Shown: in pieces, positions 1 through 8,659 of the stretch
Numbering within the stretch: the first letter of the stretch is position 1
How the letters are laid out: every line of letters starts with the position of its first letter
NCBI GenBank assembly: GCA_905221605.1
Contig: CAJNDS010002088.1
Coordinates: 594,001-658,000, forward strand
Direction: 5' to 3'
DNA length: 64,000 nucleotides
DNA from: Symbiodinium natans
Taxonomy: Eukaryota > Sar > Dinophyceae > Suessiales > Symbiodiniaceae
Made by a program: the position numbers and the translations under genes
Notes under the pieces: generated by a model
What the model saw: only the letters and a program-made list of their open reading frames with translations
Databases searched by the model: none
What the model was told of the DNA's origin: nothing

Positions 1-55
1 ACACACCTTGCAAGCCAGCTTCCTCCTCAACCCTAAACCCTTCACCCATGGCCAG

Positions 56-123
56 GCTCCTTGTGGTCAATCCACAGAAGCGGCTCGGGGCAAGAGGGGC
101 GGAGGAGGCGTCTCGGAGATGGG
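56..123 (+). CDS. Exon, AGC-type protein kinase C-lobe end (partial)
   Basis: Starts after GGCCAG and ends before GTTTGGGG. One frame reads LLVVNPQKRLGARGAEEA then SRRW. The pattern LL...NP..RLG.xGxEE matches the end of the catalytic domain of AGC kinases (PKA, PKG, S6K, PKC), normally followed by a His-Pro-Phe-Phe-like segment that would lie in the next exon. Only this fragment is visible; the catalytic loop lies upstream of the window. Family assignment rests on this single motif. Confidence 0.45.
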
Positions 124-321
124 GTTTGGGGTATAGGGTTTTGTTGTCAAGAGTCTCTGATATAGACAGCCAAAAACAGCCCACGAACCTGTGAGCGCCT
201 CTGAAACAGCCCTTGAAACCCTCACCCTGAAACCTTTGAAACGCCAACAACGCAAGCAAAGCCTCTGAACCTGCACAAGAGATGAACGACAAGACGAGAA
301 AATGCCTCAACAACCCATTTG

Positions 322-432
322 CTACTAGTTGCTTAAGAACCCCAAGAATTTATCATAATGCTCCCTATATTACCCTTAATAAGGAAGAGCATTTCTTTTT
401 TATGTGTTGGGGGTTCTTAAGCAATTTGTAGT
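322..432. mobile_element. IE-I element: short TIR element
   Basis: Inverted ends TTGCTTAAGAACCCC and GGGGTTCTTAAGCAA enclose an AT-rich core with TTACCCTTAATAAGGAAG. A second full copy is at 19848-19990 and a half copy at about 1889-1915. No coding capacity; MITE-like. Confidence 0.7.
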
Positions 433-1468
433 TTGGCGCGTTTCGCCAATAACGTGCGAGTTCTTAAGCGGAAGTTTTGTAGTTGACTAGGTGCCTTACA
501 TTCCGAAACCCTAGCAGAAGGCTCCACATCGAAACCCTGAACCCCAAACTCTAAACCCCAACCCCCAATCCCTAAACCCTAAACCCTAAACCCTATACCC
601 TAACCCTCAGCCCCCTCGAGCCTGATCTCCCAAATTCCTGATGGAGAGCCAGTCAGATAAGGAGCAGCCGCCATGGCATTCACAAAGATCTCCTCCAGGG
701 CCCCAGGACTTGAAACCCTTAACCCTGAACCCTAAACCCTGAACCCTGAACCCTGCACCCTGAATTTGGGGCTTTTGGAGCTTGATAAGGCTTCTATGGT
801 TTGTAGGGCCTAGGGCTTAGGGCTTAGGGCTTTTGCTTCTAGGGCACACTCCCAAAATAAGGGACGTGCCGTGTCTTGACGCAGGGCTTAGGGAAATTTT
901 GTGTTCTGAGTTCCTGTAAGCGGTTCAGGGTTTAGGGTTTAGGGTTCCTTGTTACGGGGTATTGGAGAATCACCCCCGCGGTGGGGCCCAGAGCACACAG
1001 GGGTTTAGGGTTTTTTGGTTTTAAGGTTCAGGGGTTTGGTGGGAATATGTGTGTGGGGTGGAGAGTGTTGGGGAGAGAACACTTGCCTTAAAGCCTGAAC
1101 CCACAGCCCTCAACCCTGAAGACGGTCCAAACTCCAAAGCCGTTCAGCTCAACTTTTAAACCCTTTCAAAAGCTCAACCCCTCCGACCTCCGAAAACCCG
1201 CAAACCCAAACCCCCAAAACCCAAAACCCCCGAACCCTGCCTTAAACTATGAAACGAGCCTCATATTATGGGATTTTCCCGAAATTCGGGGGACCTTCTG
1301 GTAGTCCTTATTATCTGGGTATCCTACCCCCCCCCCCCCCCCCCCGCTACCTCCCCTTGCGGTTCAGGGTGTAGGGTTTAGGGTATCATTTTTGCGTCCC
1401 GTATTATCGTACAATCCCATATCTTGATTCCCCTTCGTCGGGAAGAAGGGCTCAAATCCAGTTGGCGA
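433..1468. other. Low-coding stretch with scattered TLR
   Basis: Contains CCCTAAA clusters near 535-607 and 716-764, TTTAGGG near 810-960, and poly-C at 1326-1345. A possible exon is open at about 636-710 (frame MESQSDKEQPPWHSQ) and another at about 941-1000, but neither has clear splice sites. Nothing else recognised. Confidence 0.4.
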
Positions 1469-1506
1469 ACCCTCAACCCTCAACCCTCAACCCTCAACCC
1501 TAAACC

Positions 1507-1545
<39 letters not shown>

Positions 1546-1550
1546 ACCCT
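1469..1550. repeat. TLR array, variant unit CCCTCAA
   Basis: About eleven tandem heptamers, nearly all CCCTCAA with one CCCTAAA. The array is homogeneous for its own variant, unlike its neighbours. Confidence 0.9.
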
Positions 1551-1557
1551 GCCGTAG

Positions 1558-1637
1558 GTGAAGGGGAGTGGATGGTTCAAGTCGGGCGGGTTCACCTTCG
1601 CAGCGCTCATCGCCATGGCCTCAGAGTCTACTTGGAG
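1558..1637 (+). CDS. Exon, hydrophobic (unknown protein)
   Basis: Between GCCGTAG and GTTTAGGG. Frame VKGSGWFKSGGFTFAALI then AMASES is open. The right end TACTTGGAG is also the start of an IE-A element, so the donor lies in an IE-A/TLR hybrid intron. Two frames are open; function unknown. Confidence 0.45.
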
Positions 1638-1773
1638 GTTTAGGGTTTAGGGTTTAGGGTTTAGGGTTTAGGGTTTAGGGTTTAGGGTGACAAGTACGGT
1701 AACTATACCTATGTCCCTGTTTAAAGTACTTCTCACGTAGAACCCTACATATAAATTCCCATGAACCTCCAAT
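1629..1773. mobile_element. IE-A copy with TLR array inserted
   Basis: Left TIR TACTTGGAGGTT runs straight into seven TTTAGGG units (to 1688). IE-A-like internal sequence follows and the right TIR CCCATGAACCTCCAA closes it. Both ends match other IE-A copies, so the TLR array sits within the element. Confidence 0.6.
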
Positions 1774-1974
1774 CGTTTTGTCCTACAGTTTAAGTGTTTG
1801 GGTGGGTTTAGTCAAAATGTTAGATACCCCTACAACCTAGCGGCGGGGAGGGGGGGCTCAGGGTTGAGGGTGTAGGGCTTTTAAGCTAATTGCTTAAGAA
1901 CCCCCCCCCCCCCCCAAAAAAAAAAAGTAAAAATAATAATACCCATGTTTCCCTGTAGCAGAAGAACTTCTTAA

Positions 1975-2020
1975 ACGCACACACACACAGACATGTATAT
2001 ATATATATATGTATAGCTGA
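1975..2020. repeat. (CA)n/(TA)n microsatellite
   Basis: Short CACACA tract followed by TATATATA. Intergenic or intronic. Confidence 0.85.
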
Positions 2021-2143
2021 TATATGTAGATTTCGGGGGGCTCTTGAGTAAACCTTAAACTTGGCCCTAAACCCTAAACCCTAAACCCTGAACCCTAAAC
2101 CCGAAACCCCAAACCCCAAACCCTAAACCCTAAACCGTAATAG

Positions 2144-2208
2144 GGAGCTCAGCAGTTCAGGGCTTGTAAAGGTGCATCCTAGGGGTCCAGACCAGACGGG
2201 ATCTGAGG
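2144..2208 (+). CDS. Exon (unknown protein)
   Basis: Left flank CCCTAAACCGTAATAG, right flank GTTTAGGG. Frame ELSSSGLVKVHPRGPDQT then GSEG is open. Left-C/right-G TLR flanking is typical of this window. Confidence 0.45.
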
Positions 2209-2589
2209 GTTTAGGGTTTAGGGTTTAGGGTTGGGGGTTTAGGGTTTGGCCCTTGAATACACCTCGTAATTATGGGGTTTAGGGATTAGGGTTTGGGGTT
2301 TGGGGTTAGTTCAGTTTACAGAGTTCTGCAGCATTCCCAAACGAGTCTCGGGCTCTCTGTTAACTAGACGCCTTGATTAAGGAATGTAAATTTCAATAAA
2401 GAAAGGAACCTGGATTTGAATTATGCTTTTTGCTTCCGAGTTACTTGGGCGCCACCCTTTGCAGACTTCCCTTCAAGCATATCCCTGAACCCGTCCATAA
2501 AGTAAGGTTGTTTGTTTTATTTGGCTATAATTGGTGAGTGTGTATATTGCTCCTTTTGAATATTGGTGTGTGTGGGTGGGGAAGAATGT

Positions 2590-2700
2590 ACATATATATA
2601 TATACACTCATCTGTATGTACATATATGTATATATATATATATATGGTTTCGATATTCACTTATTTACTGATTTGTGTGTGTGTGTGTATTTTTGCGGGT
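2590..2700. repeat. TA/TG microsatellite block
   Basis: Runs of TATATA, a 14-nt GT run and related simple sequence. No coding potential. Confidence 0.85.
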
Positions 2701-2722
2701 ACTAAATGAAACCCTATCTCAG

Positions 2723-2806
2723 GTGCGCGAATGAAGCTTTCCGAAGCGACAGCTACCCCAAGAAAGAGGATCTCAAATTTCGAAGCACCGTGAAAGAAGC
2801 CCACTA
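2723..2806 (+). CDS. Exon, charged (unknown protein)
   Basis: Begins after TATCTCAG. Frame CANEAFRSDSYPKKEDLKF then RSTVKEAHYP is open until it enters CCCTAAA repeats. Lys/Glu-rich composition is strongly protein-like. Confidence 0.55.
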
Positions 2807-2831
2807 CCCTAAACCCTAAACCCTGAACCAG

Positions 2832-2900
2832 GGACTCCAAAATATCCCCTGTAGTTCAGCAATCTTCCCTGATCATCTGAAGATTCCTCTTACAAAGTAG
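2832..2900 (+). CDS. Exon or 3' coding end (unknown)
   Basis: After AACCAG. Frame GLQNIPCSSAIFPDHLKIPL then TK is followed by TAG. May be a C-terminal exon, or may splice before the stop. Confidence 0.4.
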   Translation, partial: GLQNIPCSSAIFPDHLKIPLTK

Positions 2901-3044
2901 AGGGCTGTTCTTTAGTGACGGTTTTTGTTGGCCCGTAAGCCCTAGACCCCAAACCCTAAACCCTAAACCCTAAACCGCCTAAACCCTAAATCCTAAACCC
3001 TAAAATCTAAACCCTGAACCCTGAACCCTGAAGCCCAGGCCCAG

Positions 3045-3097
3045 CAGACTCAACCTCCATACAAGCCGCCGCCCACGTCTAGCTGGCCACCAATTGG
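3045..3097 (+). CDS. Small exon, Pro/Gln-rich
   Basis: Between GGCCCAG and GTTTAGGG; frame QTQPPYKPPPTSSWPPIG. The donor GT belongs to the following TLR array. Confidence 0.5.
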
Positions 3098-3469
3098 GTT
3101 TAGGGTTTAGGGTTACAAGCTGGGTTCGTTTGTTTTTTGGGCGAGGGTGGGTTTCGGGTGCAGGGTATAGGGTGTAGGGTATAGGGTGTATACGGCATAG
3201 GGTGTGGTCTTCAGGATTTAGCGCTCAAGGTTTATGGTTTGAGGCTGGCGTTAGTAGTGGCTTGATAAGGTAAAGGAAATACCAGGGCCTTGATGTAATT
3301 CTGGTTAGGTCTTCATGAGACTTTTCTACTGTATGGGCGGGGAAACCTAATTTACATGGGGCATCGCAGCTCCTGTTTGGAGTACGCTCTTCTGACGTTC
3401 TACATGGTGAGGTGTATATAAGGTTCTCTAAAGTATGGTTGTTGCTGGGGGGTTCTTTGTATGATAATT

Positions 3470-3576
3470 GGAAGCCCTTGTGACTTAGCAAGTTCTTTTC
3501 GTATCCCCTAGAAGCCCTAGAAGAATCCCCAGAACCCAACTTACAAACCCGACTTGCTAAGTCTGAGCGTTTCCAA
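3470..3576. mobile_element. IE-H element
   Basis: GGAAGCCCTTGTGACTTAGC and GACTTGCTAAGTC...TTTCCAAG form inverted ends around CCCCAGAACCCAACTTAC. Relatives at 4915-4945, 18545-18605, 30585-30690, 35130-35190 and 46060-46146. The right end TTTCCAAG abuts an exon. Confidence 0.6.
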
Positions 3577-3577
3577 G

Positions 3578-3654
3578 TACGGAGCCTTAGATGTAGGGCA
3601 CCCCAGTTGCACAGCACCACACACATAGATGCAAGAGAGATTTGTGAGGCCTGA
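3578..3654 (+). CDS. Exon with possible stop (unknown)
   Basis: Follows the AAG at the right end of IE-H. Frame VRSLRCRAPQLHSTTHIDA then REICEA and TGA. A long minus-strand ORF covers the same bases but reads through the element, so + is preferred. Confidence 0.4.
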
Positions 3655-3808
3655 AGCCTGGAAGACACTGAAACCCCAAACTCCTAAACCCTTGAACTTG
3701 TTGACCTAAAAAACTGAAGCCTAAACCCTTTATTAAACCTGTAACCCTTCAAGCCCTTACCCTTTCATTTTTAAAGGTTCTTTTTAAGGTTAGGACTTCC
3801 TAGCGCAG

Positions 3809-3994
3809 AAGCGAGTCCTCCGATCCTCCGCGTGGGGGTCGAGGGTCTCAAGGTTGTTGAAGTTCTGGGCCCGTGCCGAGTTTTCCTTAGATCGGGGTAC
3901 CACACGAAGGTTCGCAACCTCGGCTAACGGCCTCTGCGGGAGAGCCTCTAGACCCCGCAGAAAGCTTGGACTCCCCAACAAGCAATGTCCCTGA
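3809..3994 (+). CDS. Exon, 61 codons, basic protein
   Basis: Begins after CTAGCGCAG. Open for 61 codons to TGA: KRVLRSSAWGSRVSRLLKFW, then an Arg/Ser-rich stretch ending LPNKQCP. Among the longer open segments of the first 8 kb. Lies just left of CCCTAAA repeats at 4016. Function unknown. Confidence 0.55.
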   Translation, partial: KRVLRSSAWGSRVSRLLKFWARAEFSLDRGTTRRFATSANGLCGRASRPRRKLGLPNKQCP

Positions 3995-4015
3995 AAACCT
4001 CAGAGCACAAACCCT

Positions 4016-4117
4016 AGACCCTAAACCCTGAACCCTAAACCCTAAACCCTAAACTCCTAAACCCTAAACCCTAAACCCTAAACCCTGAACCCTGAACCCT
4101 GAACCCTGAACCCTGAA
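4016..4117. repeat. TLR array CCCTAAA grading into CCCTGAA
   Basis: Heptamers change unit from CCCTAAA to CCCTGAA within the array. Confidence 0.9.
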
Positions 4118-4131
4118 CAAGGGAGTACCCT

Positions 4132-4212
4132 GTGGAGCTGGCCAGCATGCCAGGACGGTTTCAGAAGCCCCGCTGCCCAAGCCTGCACAGGCCAGCTTAC
4201 CGAGGATGTAGA
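4132..4212 (+). CDS. Exon (unknown protein)
   Basis: AAG on the left, GTTAGGGTTTAGGG on the right. Frame EYPVELASMPGRFQKPRC then PSLHRPAYRGCR is open. Left-C/right-G TLR flanks. Confidence 0.5.
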
Positions 4213-4319
4213 GTTAGGGTTTAGGGTTTAGGGTTTAGGGTTTAGGGTTTAGGGTTTAGGGTTTAGGGTTTAGGGTTTAGGGTTTAGGATAACCCTAAAC
4301 CCTGATCCCTAAACCCTAA
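4213..4319. repeat. Head-to-head TLR array
   Basis: About eleven TTTAGGG units run to 4287, then the strand switches (TTTAGGATAACCCTAAACC) to CCCTAAA. This resembles a telomere-to-telomere junction. Confidence 0.9.
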
Positions 4320-4324
4320 AGCAG

Positions 4325-4368
4325 GCATGGCTCTGATGCATGGGCTCCAGGCCCCAGAAATCCACAAG
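4325..4368 (+). CDS. Small exon with good GT/AG signals
   Basis: AAAGCAG on the left and GTAAAGAG on the right enclose frame MALMHGLQAPEIHK. Sits between CCCTAAA (left) and a TTTAGGG array (4424-4484). Confidence 0.5.
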
Positions 4369-4514
4369 GTAAAGAGCCATGACTATATGTATACTATTAG
4401 AACACAAGGACCCCCAACCAGGTTTTAGGGTTTAGGGTTTAGGGTTTAGGGTTTAGGGTTTAGGGTTTAGGGTTTAGGGTTTAGGTACCCTTATTTTCGC
4501 AAACCCCCATGTAG

Positions 4515-4562
4515 GATCCCTGGCAGCTTCTGCACTTCTTTGGGGGAACCGAGAAATTTGGG
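4515..4562 (+). CDS. 16-codon exon
   Basis: ATGTAG on the left, GTTTAGGG on the right, phase 0 at both ends: DPWQLLHFFGGTEKFG. A join to 4638 (MMAWLSQGDRESP) over a TLR-containing intron 4563-4637 keeps phase. Confidence 0.55.
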
Positions 4563-4637
4563 GTTTAGGGTTTAGGGCTTAGGGTGGGAAATTGGGCCTT
4601 CGGCCCTAAACCTTGAATCCTGCGACGGCGGGAACAG

Positions 4638-4679
4638 ATGATGGCTTGGCTAAGTCAGGGCGACCGCGAGAGCCCGTAA
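4638..4679 (+). CDS. Exon ending in stop (unknown)
   Basis: After GGGAACAG; MMAWLSQGDRESP then TAA on entering CCCTAAA repeats. Pairs in phase with 4515-4562. Confidence 0.4.
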   Translation: MMAWLSQGDRESP

Positions 4680-4986
4680 ACCCTAGACCCTAAACCCTAG
4701 ACCCTAAACCCTCGACCCTAGACCCTAGACCCTAAACCCTAAACCCTAAACCCTACGCCAAATTCAACCCTCAGTCGACACACCGCCCAATCTTTAGGAG
4801 GAGCTTCTACCTCTACACACTGCCACCCCCAAACCCCGTACCCGTCTTTTTGCCTTAGTGAGTAGGTTTAGTTTCAGGGTTTAGGGTTTAGGGTTAGTAA
4901 GTTGGGCTCAGTATAAGTAGACTTATCAAGTCAAAGGGGCTTCCAAGCATCCCCTCACCCCCCCCCCCCCCCCTCGACGAATGATG

Positions 4987-5096
4987 CTTTCCCTTCTTTA
5001 TATGGGTAGTTCTCTAAATTGGGTTCCCTTTTGAGTACCCTCTTTCCCTTCTTTGTATGAGTAGTTCTCTAAGTTAGATTCCCTTTTGAGTGCCCT
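4987..5096. repeat. 55-bp tandem duplication
   Basis: Two direct copies (4987 and 5042) of a unit starting CTTTCCCTTCTTTATATGGG, about 88% alike by eye. Non-coding. Confidence 0.85.
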
Positions 5097-5700
5097 AGAA
5101 TGTACGGCGTCCTTAAATGAAGAGTCCCCATAGAGACCTTAATTTAGACAACTACCCACATAGAACCCAAGGGAATATCAAAACCATAAACCCTAAACCC
5201 CAAACCCTCAACCCTAAGCCCTGCTAGGTAAGCGTTTTTGACTATGGCCACTGCTCACCGCGTTTCGCGAAATTCAAGAACGTTTCCAGATCCGAACCTG
5301 TAACCCTAAGCCATAAACCACCTGAAAACCCCTAAACCCTAAACCCTGAACCCTAAGCCCTAAACCCCCTGAAACCCTATGTATACTCCAAGCTCCTAGG
5401 CTGGACCTACATAAGCTCCGATCATACATACCCACTTGGAGGTTCATGTGAACTGAGTAGGGTTATAAGGGTAGCGAAAGTTAGAACCCTAAACCCTAAA
5501 CTTATAACCCATGATAGAGTTTCCCCTATGAACTTGCAAGCGCCCCTTTGCACCCTAAACCCCAAACTCTACACCTTAACACCTGCCTACTCCAAACTCC
5601 TAAGCTTAGGGGTTTAGGGTTTAGGGTCTACAACTACCACCCCCCAAAACCTAAACCCTACTCCCTGAACCCTCCAAACAACTCTCATCAATTGCCCCGT
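5097..5700. other. TLR remnants and IE-A fragments
   Basis: Contains CCCTAAA clusters, a right-hand IE-A fragment near 5440-5480 (ACTTGGAGGTTCATG) and no convincing exon. Confidence 0.5.
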
Positions 5701-5709
5701 CCCTGCGAG

Positions 5710-5776
5710 TCTGTAACGCAGGCGTCGCGCGAGAGCATGCCGGCGTCCCAGTGGGCCGAAAGAAGACTGGGGTGGG
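5710..5776 (+). CDS. Exon (unknown protein)
   Basis: Left CCTGCGAG, right GTATTTAGGG. Frame SVTQASRESMPASQWAER then RLGW is open. Confidence 0.5.
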
Positions 5777-5821
5777 GTATTTAGGGTTCAGGGTTTCGAG
5801 TTCCGGGTTTAGGGCGAGAGG

Positions 5822-5827
5822 GAGATA

Positions 5828-5865
<38 letters not shown>

Positions 5866-5868
5866 TGT
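5822..5868. repeat. (TA)n microsatellite
   Basis: About 46 bp of TA dinucleotides. Confidence 0.9.
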
Positions 5869-5934
5869 AAAGTCCAGAGAAATTTAGTTTGTATAGCCCC
5901 CCCCCCCCCCATAAAATCCACCCCCCAATGCAAG

Positions 5935-5979
5935 GTTTGGACGCCTGAGCCCGACGCCTTTCATGAGGGAACTCGCGGG
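5935..5979 (+). CDS. Small exon
   Basis: After CAATGCAAG; VWTPEPDAFHEGTRGSL, running into degenerate CCCTAAA. Confidence 0.45.
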
Positions 5980-6059
5980 AGCCTAAACCCGAAACCCGAA
6001 ACCCTAAACCCTAATTCACCCTAAACCCTAAACCCTAAGCAAGAATGTTTAGACAGTCT

Positions 6060-6265
6060 TGTCGCCCAGTGGTTCCCTTTTGCCCTTTTTTGGCTCTAGG
6101 CAAAGAGGGGCACCCTCACAACAAATATGGCTGCTGGGCTACCAGGCAGTAACCCACCAACTGACAACCCTAGCACTGCAGCCTTGCACCGTCTCAGACT
6201 GGTTTAGGGTTGGTTTAGGGATGTGCGAAAGCCCCAGAGGCAAGCTTCAGTTCGAAGTTCCACCC
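6060..6265 (+). CDS. Exon(s), possibly split by a 17-bp TLR insert
   Basis: Open frame SPSGSLLPFFGSRQRGAP... through LGYQAVTHQLTTLALQP. At 6200-6216 it is interrupted by GTTTAGGGTTGGTTTAG, which begins GT and ends AG but does not break the frame. Either a tiny TLR intron or coding sequence carrying an inserted TLR. Confidence 0.45.
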
Positions 6266-6463
6266 TAAGTAACCCGAAACCCTGAATCCCTTCACCCCGC
6301 CCCCCCCCCCCCGCCCTTCCCTCAACCCCAAACCCTACCACCCCCCCAAGTCAAGATTCATCACGGAGACCCGAAGAATCCGGCCCCCAGAAGACCCAAA
6401 CCCCCCCCCCCCCCCCCCCCTTGATTGAGAACTTAGGGCTTCGGACTTTGGGGGCTTCTACCA

Positions 6464-6571
6464 AAGAGCCCAATACCCCTTAATTAAGGAATATTCCTTA
6501 AATCATACTAAGGTTCCCTATATGGTTTAAGGAATATTGCTTAAAGGGTTTCGGGCTCTCTGGGTAGTAGA
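6464..6571. mobile_element. IE-E element, full copy
   Basis: Ends AGAGCCCAATACCCC and GGGCTCTCTGGG, outermost CTTCTACC and GTAGTAGAAG. The core is an inverted AAGGAATATTCCTTAAATCAT. Other copies: 14136, 16468, 21540, 42292, 51837. Confidence 0.75.
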
Positions 6572-6841
6572 AGCCAACAAGTCGGAAACTCAATAGCCTC
6601 AATCCCTAAGAGCAAAGTCTAGGGAATCCCAGCACCATTTGTCCTTAAAATGCTTTCCAACTTTTTCGGGTTTACTGTATGACCCGAAGGCTTAAATGGT
6701 TTACGGTTATAGGGTTTTGGGCTTTGGGTTTTGCAGGGTTTAGGGTGCAGGGTGTACGGGGCTCAGGACTTGAACAGAAATCTTCACGAAGCCCGAGAAC
6801 CCCGTGAAGAGCTAAGCCCTGAGGGCTTAGGCTTTAGGCAG

Positions 6842-6897
6842 CCGTTTTGACCAGGAATGAGACCCGAAACAAACTGTTCGTCAAGACCGTCACGCAG
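6842..6897 (+). CDS. Exon with GT/AG bounds
   Basis: TTTAGGCAG on the left, GTGCAAG on the right. Frame AVLTRNETRNKLFVKTVTQ. An upstream exon (about 6778-6823, NRNLHEAREPREELSPE) and a downstream one (6952-7011, LKRVEEGVHTASFISLNMP then TGA) are likely neighbours. Confidence 0.55.
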
Positions 6898-7158
6898 GTG
6901 CAAGCGACAGGGTAGCCGGGGGGATGAGGGTTGAGGGTTGAGAGGTTGCAGTTGAAGAGGGTTGAGGAGGGCGTTCATACAGCTAGCTTCATAAGCCTGA
7001 ATATGCCCTGAGATGGGTATTTCCGATTGAGGGGCGGGGGAGGTACGAACGTTCCCTTTTGGGCTTCTGGCTGCTAGCAACCCTAAGACGTAAACAACCG
7101 CAAGAGGCTCAGAGTGCTGGGTTTGGGGTTTAGGGGTTTAGGGTCTAGAGGGCTTAGG

Positions 7159-7242
7159 GCAATGGAAAGAGATGTATGCAGCTGCGGTAAAGTCAGAGCC
7201 ATCCTGGAAAAAGCCTTTGCATTTAACTTCTGTGGCCCTTGA
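7159..7242 (+). CDS. Exon or C-terminal end
   Basis: Open from the TLR on the left: AMERDVCSCGKVRAILEKA then FAFNFCGP, TGA. Followed at once by the 9-mer array. Confidence 0.5.
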   Translation, partial: AMERDVCSCGKVRAILEKAFAFNFCGP

Positions 7243-7330
7243 CCCCTAAACCCCTATAACCCCTATAATCCCTATCACCCCTACAACCCCGATAACCCCT
7301 ATAACCCCTATAACCCCTATAACCCTAAAC
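7243..7330. repeat. 9-bp TLR variant array (CCCCTATAA)
   Basis: Roughly nine units of CCCCTATAA. A nonamer derivative of the heptamer, local to this array. Confidence 0.85.
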
Positions 7331-7640
7331 AAGCTTTGACATGAGAAATTCGCCGGGGCGCCCCAAGCCCTAGACCCCATCAGTGTCAGTCTTACACCCC
7401 AAACCCTAAACCCCCAACCCCAAACCCCAAACCCTAAACCCTAAACCTGTGCCCAAACTCACACCCAGGCAGCCAGCGGTTAGGCTTTCATGTCTGCTTG
7501 GGATCTAGTCAAGTTAAGTGCTTCTTTAGCCGTTTAGGGCCTACAGGTTTGGGGTGTAGGGTTTAGGGTTTAGTGTTTAGGGTTTAGAGTTTAGGGCTTA
7601 GGGTTTAGGTTTCAGGGTCCATCCCTCTGGCCCCAAACAG

Positions 7641-7730
7641 CCTGAACTGGGCAAGGACGACTGGGCCCGTGATTTTTGATGCGCGCCGGCAACGAAACCA
7701 CGTCGCGGGCGCCGGAGAAAGGTCGAAAGG
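7641..7730 (+). CDS. Exon, basic (unknown)
   Basis: After CCAAACAG; LNWARTTGPVIFDARRQ then RNHVAGAGERSKG, ending at CGCTTTAGG. Confidence 0.5.
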
Positions 7731-7962
7731 CGCTTTAGGATTCGGGGCTTTGGGGCTTCAATCTGCTTGAGCCCAGGTGTAGGGTTTGGGGTTTGGGTTG
7801 AGAGTTTAGAGTCTAGAGCTTAGGTCTGACGAATCTCCCAAAACCCTCAACCTCAACCCTGCAAACTATCTGCCGCATGTCCATGTGATGGTGCACCCTA
7901 AACCCTAACCCCTATCCCTAAACCCCAACCCCAAACCCTAAACCCTAAACTCTTTGCTGTAG

Positions 7963-8019
7963 CTACTCTTGCCTTACGCGCCAGCAGCACGATAAGGAAA
8001 GGAATAAAGCCTCTCCAGG
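7963..8019 (+). CDS. Small exon
   Basis: After TGCTGTAG; ATLALRASSTIRKGIKPLQ, donor GTTGATGC. CCCTAAA to the left, TTTAGGG to the right. Confidence 0.5.
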
Positions 8020-8117
8020 GTTGATGCAGCTGCGCGATGCTTTAGGCTTTAGGGTATAGGGTTTAGGGTTTAGGGTTTAGGGTTAAAGGTTTAGGGTTTA
8101 GGGTTTAGGGTTTAGGG

Positions 8118-8204
8118 GGGTGTCCTGCTGTCGCCTACTTGGCTGCCAGCTTTGCTGTCGACTGCTCCTCGGAGTTGCTGAAAGCACCGCCCAAAGGAAT
8201 ATGA
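8118..8204 (+). CDS. C-terminal exon, 28 codons
   Basis: Opens where the TTTAGGG array ends (TTTAG as acceptor). GCPAVAYLAASFAVDCSS then ELLKAPPKGI, TGA. An AATAAA follows at about 8209, so this may be a true gene end. Confidence 0.5.
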   Translation, partial: GCPAVAYLAASFAVDCSSELLKAPPKGI

Positions 8205-8269
8205 AGCAATAAAGTATAAACAAACCCAAATAATGGCAAGACAAGTCCCTAAAGGTAATTAGCACTACA

Positions 8270-8650
8270 AGGCTCATTCCCTAAACCCTAAACCCTGAAT
8301 TCTAAATCAGCTAGGATTAAGGGATGTAAGGAGGGACCCCTAGAAGGGACCCTTAATCTGATTCCCCTGATATAGCCTTAAATGTATCTATATATACATA
8401 TACATATACATATATACATATACATACATATATATGTATACCTTCTATAGTCCTATGTACCTAAGTAGACCCTAATCCCTAAGTCCTAAACCCTAAATAA
8501 CCCTCTAAAGGTACATAGCCTTATATACACCTTCTATAGTCCCTACACACTTAATTAAGTCGCCCCTAAAGAACCCCTAAAGAAACCCTAGGGTTCCTTA
8601 TAAGGAAGGAGGGACCCCGTAGACCAGCACTCTAAAACCTCTAAAGCCCA
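8270..8650. other. Non-coding, AT-rich with inverted motifs
   Basis: Holds a TATACATATACA microsatellite (8386-8440) and two copies of CCTTCTATAGTCC in direct orientation, with GGAGGGACCCC motifs at 8330 and 8606. Possibly a decayed IE. No exon seen. Confidence 0.5.
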
Positions 8651-8659
8651 AAGCCTCTA

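Noticed and set aside
3225..3668. 147-codon minus ORF
   Set aside because: Runs through an IE-H element; the + strand has splice-bounded frames in the same place.
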